A DNA stretch of 47,776 nucleotides from a virus: the IMG/VR virus record IMGVR_UViG_3300046492_000240, positions 1 to 47,776 of that record; one strand, 5' to 3'. Both the position numbers and the translations under genes were made by a program. Below are positions 40,801-47,128 of this stretch, one piece after another (position 1 is the first letter of the stretch; every line of letters begins with the position of its first letter). The notes under the pieces were generated by a model that was not told the origin of the DNA, made no database searches, and worked only from the letters and a program-made list of their open reading frames with translations.

Positions 40801-40883
40801 CCAATGGCAAGTCGATCATCTTGCGGGAGGACGGCCTGTTCGCGACCTCCGGAGGCGTGACCATCCTTGAACTGAAGGTGTGA
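34851..40883 (+). CDS. J: Tail tip central fibre protein J (host specificity)
   Basis: 2010 residues, nearly twice lambda J (1132). Order: the conserved J hub (about 1-600, opening IDIRGAKGGSSSPKTPTEA); two fibronectin-III-like domains (about 622-712 and 720-806); a coiled-coil stalk (about 830-1140); three carbohydrate-binding-like modules (about 1146-1324, 1367-1546 and 1637-1810) separated by short coiled coils; and a DUF1983-type C terminus (about 1873-2010, SVRLQLAQNGLNYVAGFGIGL). Modules 1 and 3 are clearly related to each other. It contacts the host receptor and governs host range. GGAG lies six bases before ATG. Confidence 0.95.
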   Translation: MGAVEQIDIRGAKGGSSSPKTPTEAADSLRSTNLAKLLIAVGEGEFDGTPTAANLYLDNTPINDASGNVNFPNVKWEWRTGAVDQSYIPGIPSVENETTVNVELRSDTSWVRSLTNTQLSAVRLRFAWPALQQQDENGNVGGYRIEYAVDVATDGGAYQQVLDEAVDGKTTTRYERSRRIDLPAAMSGWQIRVRRITPNQNTNKIADTMLVAGYTEVIDAKLRYPNTALLYIEFDAEQFTNIPAVTVDCNGRKWQVPSNYDPVARSYSGVWDGTFKSAWTNNPAWATFGVCTVDRFGLGKRIKPFMVDKWELYRIAQYCDQLVPNGIGGLEPRFLCDMNLQGKAEAWTLLRDISAIYRGMTYWAQGQLVMQADMPRAQDFDYVFTRANVIDGKFSYGSASSQTRYTRAIVSYDNPANNYDTDVTAYADPVLQRRFGDKPVEISAIGCTRASEAQRRGKWAVMSNNQDRTVTFKTGMEGAIPLPGYIIPVADSLLAGREIGGRISTAAGRVVTLDRDTQAKAGDRLIINLASGKAEGRTVQSVAGRAVTVTTAYSEAPSPQLQWALDADDLAIPLYRVLSTKRTTDGDYEVSALQYEPSKFAYIDTGARLEERPISVIPITVVPAPASVTLTSNSAIDQGIAVTTMTITWPAVNGAVGYDVEWRKDNGNWIKVQRTGNTSVDITGIYSGGYLARVRAVSAYDISSIWRSSVLTQLNGKEGLPPAVTSLTTESLIFGIGLKWTFPAGAEDTQRTEIWYSEAPQLDSATKLADLAYPQSDYTMQGLRAGQSFFFWARLVDRTGNVGPWYPEAPTAVNGQASADADDILDYLTGEITESQLGQELLGEIGKIGGDGPGSVNERLDQVRTDLSDQITDVSNTVTEVQNELQAQIDQIADLADSMPYKADETYTAGQGVLGADGVIYQATQNVPLNTPPPNATYWLNVGQAVQTANGLAARVTTAETKITSIEGVNTAQANQITGLQTSLDGKASSTAVQSLTTRVTTAENTLSSQGTAITGLNSSLTTTNQNVTAAQNAANAANTLAGGKGKVMVQSATPAAADQLAQNLWIDTTNNANTPKRWTGSKWDAVTDKAATDAAAAAASALAQVATKAEASTVQALSNTVTQQGTDLTAAGSAITTINASLSQMGAAGTNLLPAEMSVFGVTPPDMTANGGATKVTTADAAALKGYALSTSWSTATGQALLLAKDFTLASCNMSFKRQKYIVSFWAKADVAGHQVGCYLRTFLADNVTTLTGPAPLFTLTTDWVRYSAVLDMTSAAFTGNRMAMVMQQNRSGVAGRTVWYDRIMLESVVGSVTEPSTFVIGNSFDQISAQASATSALTARVTQTETGLTSVSGQLTTLNNSIGDMGGQNLIYNPSFDRQGSGGASGFADGWSGSVTGGAARTISVVQSTLDPAGLAQRFDMTGLTSSVANYVQLYMLSTKLPPCSSGQSMTGSVYFRATAGLRLYMALEFWDAGVANLLLRTAFVIVNATGDWQRVSVSGVAPAGTAGVEMLMRTNTTGTPSAGFVEYDRAQMQSGSVLSGWQDNSGVLASDQAATSSAVQSLQSTVTQQGTTLSSIGTRTTTLENAVNSTTSGLATKASASAVDTLTNRVTAAEGNITSTSGAVTQLQNTVGAIGGSGSNILPVEFTTFGATLPTMAAGSGAVLSAIALATSTGGYLVKASVATSATGYLYLGSSTTDYNLRLKPNGKYILSFWAYGSVAHSVGLRIKYVTSAGGTTEVEVGQQAITTILTRYSVAFTAPAALVDRCVIVIFPNRTAAVADTFFDGFMLETQIGNATAASDFVPGQAARQLSAQATGLSSLTTTVTQQGNSISSQAQSITGLQTSVGNNTAQLQQQATTIADSAGKISAAYSVRLQLAQNGLNYVAGFGIGLDNSSGVLQSQFIVAADRFAVIRDVAGNVSSPFIIENGQVFMADAVIKRATIANGIIGQSISSSTLTNYGVPVMIIDYNTGAIAINNKATNGKSIILREDGLFATSGGVTILELKV

Positions 40884-40887
40884 AAAA

Positions 40888-41190
40888 ATGACCGGTCTGA
40901 TCATTCGAAACCCGGCGGGGCAAGAAATCCTTAACATGACGATGCGGCTCAGCCAGAACATAGGTTGGGTCGATACCAACGGCGCCAACGGCAGTGCAAC
41001 GCTGCCGTCGCCCCCGGCGGGTAAGCAGCTCTACTATGTCGTCGTCCCCCTAGTGGATCTTCAGCGCGAGAAAGGAAAGAGGCCTGCTGTAGCGCTCAAC
41101 GGCACGGCGCTGAGCTGGGCCTACTCCTACAACACCAATGGCTGGGGATACTTCTCCGCAAACTGTCGAATCTTCTACGGATATTACTGA
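40888..41190 (+). CDS. Small tail-fibre-associated protein (DUF6453-like, tentative)
   Basis: 100 residues, beta-rich, starting MTGLIIRNPAGQEILNM. The opening resembles that of the next protein (MAGLLVRKEDGTLLFDT), so both may attach to the same site on the tail tip. Ends YGYY. Family assignment is uncertain. Four bases after J; its TGA overlaps the next ATG. Confidence 0.65.
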   Translation: MTGLIIRNPAGQEILNMTMRLSQNIGWVDTNGANGSATLPSPPAGKQLYYVVVPLVDLQREKGKRPAVALNGTALSWAYSYNTNGWGYFSANCRIFYGYY

Positions 41191-42056
41191 TGGCTGGACT
41201 GCTCGTAAGAAAGGAAGACGGAACCCTTTTATTCGACACTCAATACATAACCCATGGGTTGGTAAAAAGCGGGTACCTGCAAGCGGATGAATCATGGGGA
41301 CGATATTACCTGCGGTCGGCAAACCTTGACCCCAATGACGGCGCGAGCTACACGCAGTCCAGCGGGGGCGACCAGATGTTCTCGATCACGGTGGGAAATG
41401 CGGTCAACCCCATCTGCTTCATAGTTGGCAAGGGATGCCTGCAAGGAACCGCCAGATCAGGGAACACCGTGAAGTTTTTTTACAACGGTGGCGACACAAA
41501 CACGAAGGCCTACGTTTTCGACCTGATGAACGACAATGTTCCGGGAAATCCGCCGTGGCTCAAAACACGGAGGGCTGACGGTTCGATCTCGTTCAATTCG
41601 CTCCAGGTGCCGCTAAATATCCTTTATACGATCCAGACTCCAGCCCCGGCAGAGCTCGACCAATATGGGAGATACAAGGGTCCTTATGTGGGCGGCGCGT
41701 GGCAGTCAATAGTTCTACAGTCACAACAAAGCCCATTAGCCATCGCGCATTACGTAGTCGACGTCGCATTGCCAGCAGGCGTCGAGTATGCGGCATTCCT
41801 GAACTACTCAAGAGGCGCCACCGGGTACTGGTCTCCAGACCTTACCGGCGTCAACCCTCAAATCGTGAGCATGTCCGAGGGGGCATACGGGAGGGTGGAC
41901 GGCATGAGCTTTATGTTCGGTCCAGCCGGCGGCGGAACAAACATGAACAACGGCGGGTTGATGAGCGTCCCCGGATCTATGGGACCACTGATCACAGACA
42001 GATACCCGCTGGCTTTGGTAATCGCAACAACCGTCCTGCCTTTCCCGTACGGGTGA
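41190..42056 (+). CDS. Putative tail fibre or receptor-binding accessory protein
   Basis: 288 residues, Gly/Asn/Tyr-rich and beta-rich throughout, without coiled coil or enzyme motif. The first 35 residues resemble those of the 40888 protein, then a longer body diverges; this looks like a shared attachment head with different tips. It overlaps the preceding stop by one base. Probable role: side fibre or receptor contact. Confidence 0.65.
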   Translation: MAGLLVRKEDGTLLFDTQYITHGLVKSGYLQADESWGRYYLRSANLDPNDGASYTQSSGGDQMFSITVGNAVNPICFIVGKGCLQGTARSGNTVKFFYNGGDTNTKAYVFDLMNDNVPGNPPWLKTRRADGSISFNSLQVPLNILYTIQTPAPAELDQYGRYKGPYVGGAWQSIVLQSQQSPLAIAHYVVDVALPAGVEYAAFLNYSRGATGYWSPDLTGVNPQIVSMSEGAYGRVDGMSFMFGPAGGGTNMNNGGLMSVPGSMGPLITDRYPLALVIATTVLPFPYG

Positions 42057-42108
42057 GGCGCGGCTTTCTGCTTCACCACTCAAACCAAACCAAATGATGG
42101 AGATTCAT

Positions 42109-42321
42109 ATGCCTTTTATCGTGATCAATGGCAGCAACTCGTTCGACCCTAACAACCAGGTCGAGTACGCATCCGAAGCAGAGGCTGATGCCAAAGCGCG
42201 CGAGATTCTCGGCGCCTTCCCCCAGTCGCTGATTCGTACCGCGCAACTGATGAAGACGTACCGCGCCCAGGTGACGATCACGGCAGAAGACGTTCCTGAG
42301 CAGGGCCTGGCACCTAACTGA
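42109..42321 (+). CDS. Small protein of 70 residues after the fibre genes
   Basis: MPFIVINGSNSFDPNNQVEYASEAEADAKAREIL; beta then helical, acidic. GGAG lies six bases before ATG. It could be a fibre chaperone by position, but no motif supports this. Its end overlaps the convergent acyltransferase by eight bases. Confidence 0.6.
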   Translation: MPFIVINGSNSFDPNNQVEYASEAEADAKAREILGAFPQSLIRTAQLMKTYRAQVTITAEDVPEQGLAPN

Positions 42322-43498
42322 CGGTTGTTCTGCCGATCACAGAATCAGGTCGAGTTCTGAATGCAAGGCGGCCGAACTTGTTCGCGAGTTTCACTGCGTT
42401 GTCATCTACGAATCTGGCGAACGGAATCGCCACCACAATCGAAACCAGCAGCACCGCCAATGTTGCCGCCCCCGCGCGGTAAAACAAGTTAAATGCCTGT
42501 AAGTGGGTGAAGACGAACACGCCTACCGATGAGAGGACGACTGTGTGAAGCAAATAAAGAGAGAACGACTTTGCTCCCAACCACACGAAGGGCTTGAACG
42601 AGAAGAATCTTGATACGCTATTGTCAGCCACTGCTACCCAGACTACAAGCAGTGCGCCAAGCGCCGTCGGAGCGTAATACATGGCACCAATATTCTGTTC
42701 AATTCCAATGATGAAATTATATGCGGAGGTGCAGGGTCTTGCCCCACCCAAGAACAGACCGATAACCATGGCCGATGTGTGCGTCACAGGGTTGCGGAAT
42801 TTTTCACCCGCTTTATTCAAATAGGCGCCTGCAAAGAACAAAGCATAGAACGCAGCATTAGCATGGTCGATTCTTAGGATGATATAGACGACCGGAATGG
42901 TGTAGACCCATCCGAAGTTAGACCTTCCGAAAAGTGCTAAGTAAGCGAAAAGTAGCATCGAACCTAAGAATTCGATACGAATAGTCCATAACACATAATT
43001 GTAAGTCTGGTTGCCTTCTATCAAAGACTTCCAAACTCCATCTACTAGAGCATTTGCAAGCACGGGCTCGCCTTGGTAAGCCTGAGTTATGAACCCCGGT
43101 AATTCGTTGGTCTCGATCTTCAGCAGCCCCATCTTCATCATGGCGTAGCAGACAAGTATCGAAGCGGCCACAGGTATAACGAGCCTTATGTAGCGTTTGA
43201 CTGCAGCGATTTCTAAACTTTTGCCATTGCCTGAAAAGTAAGATTTCGACAAGACGTAACCGCTCATGGCGAAGAAAATGCAGACAGCGAATCCCCCGTT
43301 GTAAAGGGTACGAGGAAAGTGAACTGCAATTGTTTCCCAGTGCTGTTTTATGAATTCCGGATTGCAGTTCTGCAAGTACGGGTAAAAGGTAAACACGCAG
43401 TGTGAGAGGACGACCATCAACGCCGCTAGGCCTCGGAGCCCTTCGAGTGCATTGTTTTTTCCGGCGGACTGCGTCAAAAGACCTGTCTTGATGGTCAA
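42314..43498 (-). CDS. Acyltransferase 3 family membrane protein (OafA/YrhL-like)
   Basis: 394 residues with about ten membrane helices and the family opening ALEGLRGLAALMVVLSHCVF, where the His is the expected catalytic residue, then IFFAMSGYVLSKSYF. Such enzymes acetylate O-antigen or other surface glycans. Phage-borne copies change the LPS receptor of the lysogen (lysogenic conversion). TTG start with GGAAGG eight bases upstream. The gene is visibly less GC-rich than its neighbours and reads against the late operon, both signs of a recently gained moron. Confidence 0.88.
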   Translation of the reverse strand: MTIKTGLLTQSAGKNNALEGLRGLAALMVVLSHCVFTFYPYLQNCNPEFIKQHWETIAVHFPRTLYNGGFAVCIFFAMSGYVLSKSYFSGNGKSLEIAAVKRYIRLVIPVAASILVCYAMMKMGLLKIETNELPGFITQAYQGEPVLANALVDGVWKSLIEGNQTYNYVLWTIRIEFLGSMLLFAYLALFGRSNFGWVYTIPVVYIILRIDHANAAFYALFFAGAYLNKAGEKFRNPVTHTSAMVIGLFLGGARPCTSAYNFIIGIEQNIGAMYYAPTALGALLVVWVAVADNSVSRFFSFKPFVWLGAKSFSLYLLHTVVLSSVGVFVFTHLQAFNLFYRAGAATLAVLLVSIVVAIPFARFVDDNAVKLANKFGRLAFRTRPDSVIGRTTVS

Positions 43499-43613
43499 GG
43501 TTTTTGCCTTCCCTGGTACATGTTGTTGTTTGATTTTCGAATTGTATCAGAGGACACACATTCACAGCACTATGAAAGAACCGCGGCTTCATGACGTGTG
43601 CTTGGATTATTTC

Positions 43614-43637
43614 GCCCGCTCAGTGCGGGCTTTTTTT
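43614..43637 (+). terminator. Intrinsic terminator before the endolysin
   Basis: GCCCGC-TCAGT-GCGGGC followed by seven T; CTGGAG of the endolysin follows. Confidence 0.78.
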
Positions 43638-43652
43638 CGTCTGGAGAAATTG

Positions 43653-44078
43653 ATGTACGTCCCTGAAAAAGATCGTGATGTGCTTGCGCGCACCCTGTGG
43701 GGCGAAGCGCGCGGGGAGGGGCTGGCGGGTATGGTGGCCGTGGCCTGGTCGATCCGCAACCGTGTCGACGACGGCAAGGACAAATCATGGTGGGGCGAGG
43801 GTTACACCGGTGTCTGCCAGAAGCCGTACCAGTTCAGCTGCTGGAACAAGAACGACCCGAACTATCCATACCTGAGTGGCGCGAAGCCGATCCCCGCGGC
43901 TGAGTTCACGATGTGTCGTCTCGCTGCCGAGCAGGTCATTGGTGGGCTGAAGCCTGACCCAACCGGCGGCGCGACTCACTATTACGCGACCACCATGCCG
44001 AAGCCACCGGCCTGGGCTGCGAAGGCGAAGCAGACGCTGAAGCTCGGGCACCACATCTTCTTCAGGGACGTGCCATGA
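43653..44078 (+). CDS. Endolysin, SleB-type cell wall hydrolase (Hydrolase_2)
   Basis: 141 residues. ARTLWGEARGEGLAGMVAVAWSIRNRV with catalytic E18 is the Hydrolase_2/SleB lytic transglycosylase core; YQFSCWNKNDPN and GATHYYATTMPKPPAW are the other family segments. No signal peptide, so it needs the holin at 16997 to reach the murein. ATG has GGAG eight bases upstream. Coupled to the second spanin gene by ATGA. Confidence 0.9.
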   Translation: MYVPEKDRDVLARTLWGEARGEGLAGMVAVAWSIRNRVDDGKDKSWWGEGYTGVCQKPYQFSCWNKNDPNYPYLSGAKPIPAAEFTMCRLAAEQVIGGLKPDPTGGATHYYATTMPKPPAWAAKAKQTLKLGHHIFFRDVP

Positions 44079-44683
44079 GCCCAGCCGCTGCGCTTTACCT
44101 GAAGATCGGCGGAGTGCTGGCGGTCCTGCTCATCATCGCGTCGGTTCTCTACGGTGCCTATCACCACGGCGAATCGGTGGCCGATGCGCGCTGGCAGCTG
44201 AAGTGGGCTGATCAGCAGACGCTACAGGCGAAAGGTCTCGCCGCCGCCACGACCGAAAACCGAACCGAAGAACAGCGCCGCCAGACGGTGGTCAACCAGG
44301 TGGGAAATGATGCGAGACAACAAAAGGCTGTTGCGACTGCTGACGCTGTCAGTGCTGATGCTGCTGGCGACCGGGTGCGCGACCAGGCAGGAAAACTGGC
44401 TGCCAGCGCAAGTTGCACCACCGGCGATCCCGGCGCTTCCCAGCGAAGCGAAACAGCCACTCGCGCCGCAATGGTGCTCTCCGACCTGTTCCAGCGCGCT
44501 GACAAAAGAGCGGGAGAACTGGCAAAAGCTTATGACGCCGCCCGAATAGCGGGATGGGCCTGCGAGCAATCTTACAAGTCAGTAGCGGGCGATCGTGGCG
44601 GGCAACAGAGATTGAACAGCCTCTATCAGCGTATTGATAGGCCATGGCTTCTGAAGGTAGGTCACGCCCTCCGGAATGGATGA
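44075..44683 (+). CDS. DUF2514/Rz-like inner-membrane spanin (second set)
   Basis: 202 residues: N-terminal anchor (about 8-28), then a long Ala/Gln-rich coiled coil typical of DUF2514 proteins, and a GWACEQSY segment near 160 where such proteins usually end. The last 35 codons run into sequence antisense to the response regulator, so the natural C terminus may have been replaced near the prophage's right end. The Rz1 gene is wholly nested inside. Confidence 0.8.
   Translation: MSPAAALYLKIGGVLAVLLIIASVLYGAYHHGESVADARWQLKWADQQTLQAKGLAAATTENRTEEQRRQTVVNQVGNDARQQKAVATADAVSADAAGDRVRDQAGKLAASASCTTGDPGASQRSETATRAAMVLSDLFQRADKRAGELAKAYDAARIAGWACEQSYKSVAGDRGGQQRLNSLYQRIDRPWLLKVGHALRNG
44307..44549 (+). 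CDS. Rz1-like spanin lipoprotein nested in the DUF2514 gene
   Basis: 80 residues with lipobox ATGC (C24) after a leucine-rich signal, then a Pro/Ala-rich stretch (QVAPPAIPALP) and ALTKERENWQKLM at the end. Read in the +1 frame relative to the surrounding gene. Gives a second complete spanin pair. Confidence 0.8.
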   Translation: MMRDNKRLLRLLTLSVLMLLATGCATRQENWLPAQVAPPAIPALPSEAKQPLAPQWCSPTCSSALTKERENWQKLMTPPE

Positions 44684-44983
44684 CGTATCAAGTTCGTAGC
44701 CGCTGGTGAGAATGACCGGTACGTCAGGCCATTTATGTCGAACCATAGACGCGAGCTCCGCACCTTTAATCTGGCCCGGAACGCCATGGTCTGTGATGAG
44801 CAGTGAGCATTTTCCGCGGGATTCCACGACATGCATCAATGCATCGTCCGCTGTAACAAACGTCACAGTTTCTGCCTCAACGTCCACGAGGAGCTCAGTC
44901 ATCAGCGTTCGTAGAAGGGGGTCGTCTTCGACAATCACGATCTCCCTGGCCGGGGGAAAAGTCTCCGTTCGGTCCGGTTTCAC
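44579..44983 (-). CDS. Single-domain response regulator (REC)
   Basis: 134 residues, a receiver domain and nothing else: acidic pocket E19-D20-D21 in VEDDP, phospho-acceptor D65 in ITDHG, T93 in LTSGY and K112 in LQKPW. No output domain, so it would act as a CheY- or FixJ-receiver-like relay or phosphate sink. GTG with GGAGG five bases upstream is preferred. No kinase gene is in the window. It lies between the second spanin set and the att site, so it is prophage cargo. Confidence 0.85.
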   Translation of the reverse strand: MKPDRTETFPPAREIVIVEDDPLLRTLMTELLVDVEAETVTFVTADDALMHVVESRGKCSLLITDHGVPGQIKGAELASMVRHKWPDVPVILTSGYELDTSSIPEGVTYLQKPWPINTLIEAVQSLLPATIARY

Positions 44984-45101
44984 GACGTCCTCCAAACATG
45001 TGTGCCAGGCTGATTCAAAGCTCGCAGGGAGAAAAATAGCAGCCTTTCAGACGGTCAGCTACCGATGTTGCCGACAAATAATCTGTGCTAGTTAGGGCTT
45101 T

Positions 45102-45368
45102 TCACCAAATCAGCTTCTGCGGCTCAGTGCATGCCGTGCAACTCAGCTCCCCTAATCGTAAATTCACGGCGTTTTCGAATAGCACATACAGCGCTTCAAT
45201 CTCAAAATCATACAACCCGCTTAAAACCTCAAAGCCCCGCACGACACCTTCGGCGAGCAAGCCAGACTGAACGACAGTATTGTTATCACTGGCGTCATTT
45301 ATTAACTTTAAAATCCGGAGACACTCAGCCTTCACTGAACCTGGCAGGTCATCTTGATCTAGGATCAT
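45102..45368 (-). CDS. Hypothetical protein, 88 residues
   Basis: MILDQDDLPGSVKAECLRILKLI, acidic and helical, with a C-terminal half (GFEVLSGLYDFEIEALYVLFENAV) that could form a helical hairpin. ATG has GGAGG five bases upstream. It reads in the same direction as the response regulator 120 bases on and may share its transcript. No family recognised. Confidence 0.65.
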   Translation of the reverse strand: MILDQDDLPGSVKAECLRILKLINDASDNNTVVQSGLLAEGVVRGFEVLSGLYDFEIEALYVLFENAVNLRLGELSCTACTEPQKLIW

Positions 45369-45537
45369 CGCTGCCTCCGTTTGAAGGAATCGAGTTGTAC
45401 TGTGGGTATAGGCTATTTGGAGCGCTTTGCGGTTACCACTCGGCATATCGGGCACTCTGCTATCGCGCCCATATTGCCAGCATTGCCGTCACGATCCATA
45501 CACATAAAATGCCGCCCACACGGATTTGGGCGAAACC

Positions 45538-45624
45538 ATGGACCTTCGACTTGCTGGGTTATCCTTTCTGCTGACCCTCACCTGGGTAGGCATCGTCCTG
45601 AGCCTGTTCTGGATCTACGTCTGA
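45538..45624 (+). CDS. Possible 28-residue membrane peptide
   Basis: MDLRLAGLSFLLTLTWVGI: a single hydrophobic helix with a short basic start. The ribosome site is poor. Apart from this, 45369-45713 holds only the repeats and the LexA-like box before the next gene. Confidence 0.3.
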   Translation: MDLRLAGLSFLLTLTWVGIVLSLFWIYV

Positions 45625-45646
45625 TCCCTCCGTCGCAAATCACCTC

Positions 45647-45704
45647 ATACAGTATTGACCCGTGCCCTGTGATTCTCATTAACTGGACGCATATACAGTA
45701 TTGA
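45647..45704. promoter_or_regulatory. LexA-like box and duplicated 12-mer
   Basis: ATACAGTATTGA occurs at 45647-45658 and again at 45693-45704. The second copy overlaps CTGGACGCATATACAG (45683-45698), which matches the LexA palindrome at 12 of 16 positions. It lies just before the start codon at 45714, where it would control that gene pair. Confidence 0.5.
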
Positions 45705-45713
45705 GCGACCGCC

Positions 45714-46007
45714 ATGCATTTTCTTGTAACCCCTCGCCGACGCCTTGGCGTGGCGCTGACTGCCAAAGAGGTCAGAGACGCCACACCTATAAAGGGTGAC
45801 GTCCAGATGAATGAATCAGGCAACAGCACCCTGGGCCGCGGAACGGTCGAGGCATTCATCATGAGGACAGGAGCAGGACCTGACATTCTTCCGCGACTGC
45901 TCGACGCGAAGGTCACCGGGCTGGGGACGACTGGCTTAAACATCACGGGTGTTGAGGAAGTCGACGGTGCTTTCTATTTCCAGTCGTGGTGGTGTCGGTT
46001 TGGTTGA
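45714..46007 (+). CDS. Hypothetical protein, possibly SOS-regulated
   Basis: 97 residues starting MHFLVTPRRRLGVALTAKEV. Contains a Gly-rich middle (RTGAGPDILPRLLDAKVTGLGTTG) and ends FYFQSWWCRFG. No domain recognised. The ATG lies 16 bases after a LexA-like box; there is no good ribosome site, so a short or leaderless message is possible. Its stop overlaps the start region of the next gene. Confidence 0.6.
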   Translation: MHFLVTPRRRLGVALTAKEVRDATPIKGDVQMNESGNSTLGRGTVEAFIMRTGAGPDILPRLLDAKVTGLGTTGLNITGVEEVDGAFYFQSWWCRFG

Positions 46008-46281
46008 GAATCCTCTGGCTGATTGGCGGGTCGCAATCAAGGCTCGCGATGATTTGGTCACCGATCCGGAGGCTCATCGGCGAAAGCTTGTCGAACTGGC
46101 CATGCTCGCGCGCCGCCGGAACCAGGTCAGCGCCGAAGAGCTGAACGAAATGCTCGAGCGTTCCGATGCCGCCAGACTCTGGGGATTGCTCGAATGGGAA
46201 GAGGCCTATCTGATCGGCCTGTTCGCCCCGGAGGGTACGGTACACGATGAGGGCCTGCAGCAGTTTGTGGGAAAAGGGTGA
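46000..46281 (+). CDS. Hypothetical helical protein coupled to the 45714 gene
   Basis: 93 residues from a TTG that lies within the end of the previous gene: MVENPLADWRVAIKARDDLV, then AMLARRRNQVSAEELNEMLERSDAARLWGLLEWEEAYL. Hydrophilic and helical. The overlap implies coupling. From 46282 to 46556 I see no gene, only a hairpin at 46379-46407 (GCCAGA/TCTGGC) and a tandem repeat. Confidence 0.6.
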   Translation: MVENPLADWRVAIKARDDLVTDPEAHRRKLVELAMLARRRNQVSAEELNEMLERSDAARLWGLLEWEEAYLIGLFAPEGTVHDEGLQQFVGKG

Positions 46282-46440
46282 AAGTCGGCAGAACGCCTCG
46301 GAAGGGGGGGGTAAATCTCGTACCACTTTTTGTACCAATTGACGGGGAAAGCAGGGGGAAACAGTGCCTTTCAGGAGCGCCAGACGCCCATTAGAGGCGC
46401 ATCTGGCATACACCAGCTAATCCGCACATGCCCGGGCTGA

Positions 46441-46474
46441 CTGGGATCTGGGATCTGGGATCTGGGATCTGGGA
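46441..46474. repeat. Tandem 7-bp repeat, about 4.9 copies of CTGGGAT
   Basis: Perfect head-to-tail copies with no coding role visible. Slippage during replication would make the copy number variable between strains. Confidence 0.85.
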
Positions 46475-46556
46475 GGCTATATCATCCTCCGGCGGGTAAC
46501 GAGATTGAATCCTTCGATTACCTCGCAGCCTGCATACCTGACCCCAAGGAAAATTC

Positions 46557-46874
46557 ATGACTGTGATTAAGGCTCTTAATCTTTCGTCGTATCTGCTCCA
46601 GGCCTTAGCGCTCTGCCTAGCCACCAGAATCGATTTGTAGGATTTGGCGATTGAGAGAGCACAAGAAGCTCTGCCGGAGGAGATATTCGTTAAATACTTC
46701 GAGGCTGCTACGGAAGGTAAGCCGCACCGACCAAGCGCTGAGGAGGAGACATTAAGAGAGCTTGAAAAAAGTGTCGACGGAAAACGTAACGCCGCTCTCT
46801 TGAGGTGGTCAATTGCGCTGGTATTTTTCTCTATTGGGTTGCAAGGCATCGCGACATGCCTTTCACCAGACTGA
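46557..46874 (+). pseudogene. Two short reading frames, possible remnant of one gene
   Basis: ATG at 46557, with AAGGA six bases upstream, opens 27 codons that stop at TAG 46638. Four bases on, a TTG opens a 76-codon frame (46644-46874), rich in Glu/Lys with one C-terminal hydrophobic helix (about 52-70). The good ribosome site belongs to the first frame while the sensible protein is in the second, so one gene may have been broken by a small change. Alternatively the two are coupled small genes. Confidence 0.35.
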
Positions 46875-47029
46875 TAAATCGACATTGCCAGTGAAAGGGG
46901 GCAGGGTGCGCAAAACCTCCTCTGGAGGCCACGTGTTTCCGTTTGCAAAATCACCGGAAACGCCGTATTTTGCAGGCTCTGATACGGGCTGTTTTCTATA
47001 TGAATCAGATGGTTGCGTGTGTACAGGCC

Positions 47030-47079
47030 CCAGCATGGGGTGCTAGGGGTCGAGTGTTCGAATCACTCCGTCCCGACCA
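47030..47079 (+). tRNA. 3' half of tRNA-Pro(GGG): prophage attachment site remnant
   Basis: Anticodon loop ATGGGGT (47035-47041, anticodon GGG), variable region, T arm GAGTG-TTCGAAT-CACTC, acceptor strand CGTCCCG, discriminator A and encoded CCA (47077-47079) are all present. No 5' half can be found upstream: the D arm and acceptor 5' strand are missing. This is the usual footprint of integration into a tRNA 3' end, with the whole gene rebuilt at the other end of the element. Confidence 0.75.
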
Positions 47080-47095
47080 TATAATTCAATGACTT

Positions 47096-47123
47096 AGCCC
47101 AACCTTCTCAGGTTGGGCTTTTT
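47096..47123 (+). terminator. Terminator downstream of the tRNA remnant
   Basis: AGCCCAACC-TTCTCA-GGTTGGGCT followed by five T. Probably the original terminator of the tRNA gene carried along with its 3' end. Confidence 0.8.
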
Positions 47124-47128
47124 CATGC

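Noticed and set aside
46441-46474. CRISPR array
   Set aside because: Seven-base head-to-tail units without spacers are a simple tandem repeat.
46391-46954. 187-codon minus-strand frame at the right end
   Set aside because: It reads through the CTGGGAT tandem repeat, has no ribosome site and odd composition.
47030-47079. Complete functional tRNA
   Set aside because: Only the anticodon loop to CCA can be folded; the 5' acceptor strand and D arm are missing.
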